In this document: positions 61,625 to 64,000 of the stretch, piece by piece
Layout of the letters: each line of letters opens with the position of its first letter
Position numbering within the stretch: position 1 is the first letter of the stretch
Origin: Pseudomonas sp. GM41(2012)
GTDB taxonomy: Bacteria > Pseudomonadota > Gammaproteobacteria > Pseudomonadales > Pseudomonadaceae
DNA length: 64,000 bases
Assembly (NCBI RefSeq): GCF_000282315.2
Contig: NZ_AKJN02000007.1
Coordinates: forward strand, 558,001 to 622,000
Direction: 5' to 3'
Made by a program: the position numbers and the translations under genes
The notes under the pieces: model-generated
What the model saw: only the letters and a program-made list of their open reading frames with translations
Told to the model about the DNA's origin: nothing
The model's database searches: none

Positions 61625-63066
61625 CAGGCATCTCCCCCAAACACATCAACGTTGCTGAACACACAGGCCGGCGAGGCATGGCCGACGCGGATCACCTGGT
61701 TCGGCTCGCCTTTGCCGCAGTTCGGCGTGCCCAGGACCTTGACGGAGTTGGCATCGCCGACGGCGCTGAGGCTTTTCCAGAACTGTGCGGAAATCGCCCG
61801 GTAGTTCGGGTTCTTGACCACGCCTTTGAGTTCGCCGTTTTCGATCAGCTGGCCCCATTCACAGCCGAACTGGAACTTGTTGCGGGCATCGTCGATGGAC
61901 CAGGACCGGTTGGTGCTCATCAAAATGCCGTGCTCGATGTTGCCGATCATCTGCTCCAGCGGTTGATCGCCGGCCTCGATGTTCAGGTTGGCCATGCGAT
62001 CGATCGGCGGACGGTTCCAGCTGCAGGCGCGGCTGTTGGCCACGCCCTCCATGCCTGCGCGAAACTGTGACAGCGCGCCGCCCAATGGGCGCAGCAGCAA
62101 GCCTTCTTTAATCAGGAATTGTTTGCTCGCGGCAGTACCGTCGTCGTCATGGCCATAGCTGGCGAGCTGCTCGGGGATGTCCGGGTCGAAGGTCACGTTG
62201 AGCAGTTTGGAGCCGTATTGCAGGCTGCCGAAGTCTTCGACCTTGACGAAACTGGTACCGGCGTAATTGCGCTCATCGCCGAGGATGCGGTCCAGTTCCA
62301 GCGGGTGACCGATGGACTCGTGGATCTGCAGCATCATCTGGTCCGGCATCAACAGCAGGTCGCGCGGGCCTTTCGGGGTGTTCGGTGCCAGCAGCAATTG
62401 CAGCGCCTGATCGGCGATTTTCGGGCCAGCGCCGACCAGGCCACAACGGCTGATCACATCAAAACCGCCCTGTTGACCGAAGTTCTCGCGGCCCAGGGTT
62501 CGGGTCTGGCTGTCGTTGCCGTCGTAGGCGGTGACTTCCAGGCTCGGGTAGACGAACCGCTGGGCCTGGCGCAGTTCGGCGCCGGCGTTGCTGAGGTAGA
62601 TCTGCTCGACGTTAGTGATGCCGATGCTCACTTCCCAGTTCACCAGTCGCTCATCCTTGGGCACGGCGGCGGATTCGGCGCCGAGCAGTTGGTAGCAATC
62701 GCTCAGGGACGGGAAGGGCTGGTCGAGGTTCGGCGAAAAGTAGTCGGCGCGGTCGCTGGAGACCACTTGCGCGCTCAGGTCGAGCAGGGCGTGGGGCTTG
62801 AGTCGGCGGGCTTGTTGCTCGGCCTTCTCCAGTGCGGCTTGCAGGCCTTGTTGCGACAGGTCGTTGGTCGCGGCGTAGGCTTCGACACCGTTGACCCGAA
62901 CAGTCAGCATCGCGCCTTCGTCACGACTCAGGCTCGGAGGTTCGGCGACATTCTTGCGCACTGACAGGTACTGGCCGGACTCGCGCACATAACGCAGCGA
63001 AAAGAATTCAGCGCCCGTGCGCAAGGCAGCGAAGCGCTGCTTGAGCTGGGGATGGAAATCGAACAT
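61624..63066 (-). CDS. TldD-like zinc metalloprotease
   Basis: A 480-residue TldD-family protein with the metal motif HESIGH (H249, E250, H254) in QMMLQIHESIGHPLELDR and a C-terminal half with GTPNCGKGEPNQ that likely supplies the third ligand. It is the catalytic half of a heterodimer with the overlapping downstream gene. A strong AAGGAGG lies upstream of the ATG. No peptide precursor or antitoxin gene is seen nearby, so the target is unknown. A divergent paralogue of the canonical tldD is the most likely reading. Confidence 0.85.
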   Translation of the reverse strand: MFDFHPQLKQRFAALRTGAEFFSLRYVRESGQYLSVRKNVAEPPSLSRDEGAMLTVRVNGVEAYAATNDLSQQGLQAALEKAEQQARRLKPHALLDLSAQVVSSDRADYFSPNLDQPFPSLSDCYQLLGAESAAVPKDERLVNWEVSIGITNVEQIYLSNAGAELRQAQRFVYPSLEVTAYDGNDSQTRTLGRENFGQQGGFDVISRCGLVGAGPKIADQALQLLLAPNTPKGPRDLLLMPDQMMLQIHESIGHPLELDRILGDERNYAGTSFVKVEDFGSLQYGSKLLNVTFDPDIPEQLASYGHDDDGTAASKQFLIKEGLLLRPLGGALSQFRAGMEGVANSRACSWNRPPIDRMANLNIEAGDQPLEQMIGNIEHGILMSTNRSWSIDDARNKFQFGCEWGQLIENGELKGVVKNPNYRAISAQFWKSLSAVGDANSVKVLGTPNCGKGEPNQVIRVGHASPACVFSNVDVFGGDA

Positions 63067-63224
63067 TCGGGAACCTCCTTGGTATGGAGTGGCGGTGTAT
63101 CGATGTCGCGAGGGGGGTGAAACGTTTGCGTGGCGCTAGATTAGGCCGGTGCGGGGGGTAGGATCAAGCGCGGAGCGGTGTAGGAAAGGTTTACCAGGAG
63201 AGGTGTAGTGTTTGGTCGGGCCCT

Positions 63225-63314
63225 ATCGCGAGCAAGCTCGGCTCCTACGGGATTGGGGATGATCACAAAAATGTGATTCAACCTCAATCCGTAGGAGCCG
63301 AGCTTGCTCGCGAT
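63225..63314. repeat. REP pair (class A)
   Basis: Arms ATCGCGAGCAAGCTCGGCTC and GAGCCGAGCTTGCTCGCGAT around a spacer, between betA and the TldD-like gene. Confidence 0.9.
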
Positions 63315-63330
63315 TGGCCGTGACGCGGTT

Positions 63331-64000
63331 TTACTGAGCAGTCAGGCTCACATCCCGCAACGGCTTGCCACGCACCGGTGCATCGCCAGCCACGAAGTAG
63401 GCAGCCTTGCTACGCGGCAACGGCTTGCGACCACGGATCTTGTCGGCGATTTTCTCGGCGATCATGATCGTCGGCGCGTTCAGGTTGCCGGTGGTGATGA
63501 TCGGCATGATCGAGGCATCGACCACACGCAGGCTCTGCATGCCGTGCACACGACCTTCAGCGTCAACCACGGCCATTTCGTCGGTGCCCATCTTGCACGA
63601 GCAGGACGGGTGGAACGCGGTTTCGGCGTGTTCGCGGATGAACTTGTCGAGCTGTTCATCGGTTTGCACGTCGATGCCCGGGCTGATTTCGCGGCCACGG
63701 AAAGCGTCCAGTGCAGGCTGTTGCATGATTTCACGGGTCAGGCGGATGCCGTCGCGGAATTCCTGCCAGTCCTGCTCGGTGGCCATGTAGTTGAACAGGA
63801 TGCTCGGGTACTCGCGCGGATCCTTCGACTTGGCCTGGATGCGACCACGGCTTGGCGAACGCATGGAACCCATGTGCGCCTGGAAACCGTGCTCTTTCAC
63901 ACCGTTGCTGCCGTTGTAGTTAATCGCGACCGGCAGGAAGTGGTACTGGATGTTCGGCCAATCGAATTCCGGACGGGTACGAATGAAACCGCCAGCTTCG
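63331..64000 (-). CDS. betA: Choline dehydrogenase BetA, C-terminal part (partial)
   Basis: The frame is open to the window edge, giving the last 222 or so residues of a GMC-family flavoprotein. QAHMGSMRSPSRGRI and the active-site region ETAFHPSCSCKMGTDEMAVVDAEGRVHGMQSLRVVDASIMPIITTGNLNAPTIMIAEK are as in BetA, which oxidises choline to betaine aldehyde for osmoprotection. The FAD-binding N-terminus and any bet genes lie beyond the edge. Another GMC alcohol dehydrogenase is possible but less likely. Confidence 0.85.
   Translation of the reverse strand, partial: EAGGFIRTRPEFDWPNIQYHFLPVAINYNGSNGVKEHGFQAHMGSMRSPSRGRIQAKSKDPREYPSILFNYMATEQDWQEFRDGIRLTREIMQQPALDAFRGREISPGIDVQTDEQLDKFIREHAETAFHPSCSCKMGTDEMAVVDAEGRVHGMQSLRVVDASIMPIITTGNLNAPTIMIAEKIADKIRGRKPLPRSKAAYFVAGDAPVRGKPLRDVSLTAQ

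Overview
The window reads as chromosomal DNA of a Pseudomonas species, most likely of the P. fluorescens group. This rests on gene content and order (chpA-chpC, an mdc malonate cluster with madLM, the metK-tkt-epd-pgk-fba block, bioA beside rsmE), on dense intergenic REP-type palindromes of several classes, and on two small proteins that look Pseudomonas-specific. No lineage was tested by database search. I see no rRNA, tRNA, CRISPR array, prophage, transposase or integrase.

Layout. 0-1 kb: the end of a Pil-Chp chemosensory locus. 1-2.1 kb: a DUF6124-like gene behind a hairpin-rich leader, then a long inverted repeat. 2.1-10.3 kb: a complete malonate decarboxylase operon (mdcABCDEGH), the MadLM transporter and a LysR regulator (MdcR). 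10.5-14.7 kb: a TrhA membrane protein, then a LysR regulator divergent from a D-amino-acid dehydrogenase-like enzyme, a RidA protein and an amino-acid binding protein. 14.8-23.7 kb: rsmE, bioA, an exported flavin amine oxidase with a histone-like tail, a cytochrome b561/YceI pair, rhlE and a solute-binding protein. 23.9-26.6 kb: metF and ahcY, the latter behind a SAH riboswitch. 26.6-36.4 kb: a thioesterase, several transporters, mltA, a c-type cytochrome lipoprotein, a DUF1090 protein and ligB. 36.6-45.5 kb: metK with an ArsR-methyltransferase regulator (SahR-like), then tkt, epd, pgk, two small lipoproteins and fba. 45.5-47.7 kb: a small, partly AT-rich accessory stretch with an fba remnant, an orphan Ig-like protein and a small gene behind a structured leader. 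47.7-64 kb: a PL7 alginate lyase, a REC-PAS-GGDEF-EAL protein, YgjP-type protease, winged-helix protein, ElaA, a solute-binding protein, YccS, YhiN, DbpA, MdtD, a TldD/TldE-type pair and the end of betA.

How the parts work together. The mdc genes form one translationally coupled unit that takes up malonate, builds and attaches the special prosthetic group, and decarboxylates malonate to acetate; a LysR-type dyad lies upstream. The S-adenosylmethionine cycle appears twice with two different probable sensors: ahcY under a SAH riboswitch, and metK behind a SahR-like regulator next to a perfect 14-bp-arm palindrome. The tkt-epd-pgk-fba block is central carbon metabolism that also supplies erythrose-4-phosphate for PLP synthesis.

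The most unusual signals are non-coding or decayed DNA: the leader at 47.0-47.24 kb, whose hairpin loop is complementary to its own ribosome-binding site; the leader at 1.44-1.64 kb, with a terminator-like hairpin; the decayed second fba tail; the 30-bp SahR-type palindrome; and two copies of a long inverted repeat whose stems differ but stay self-complementary.
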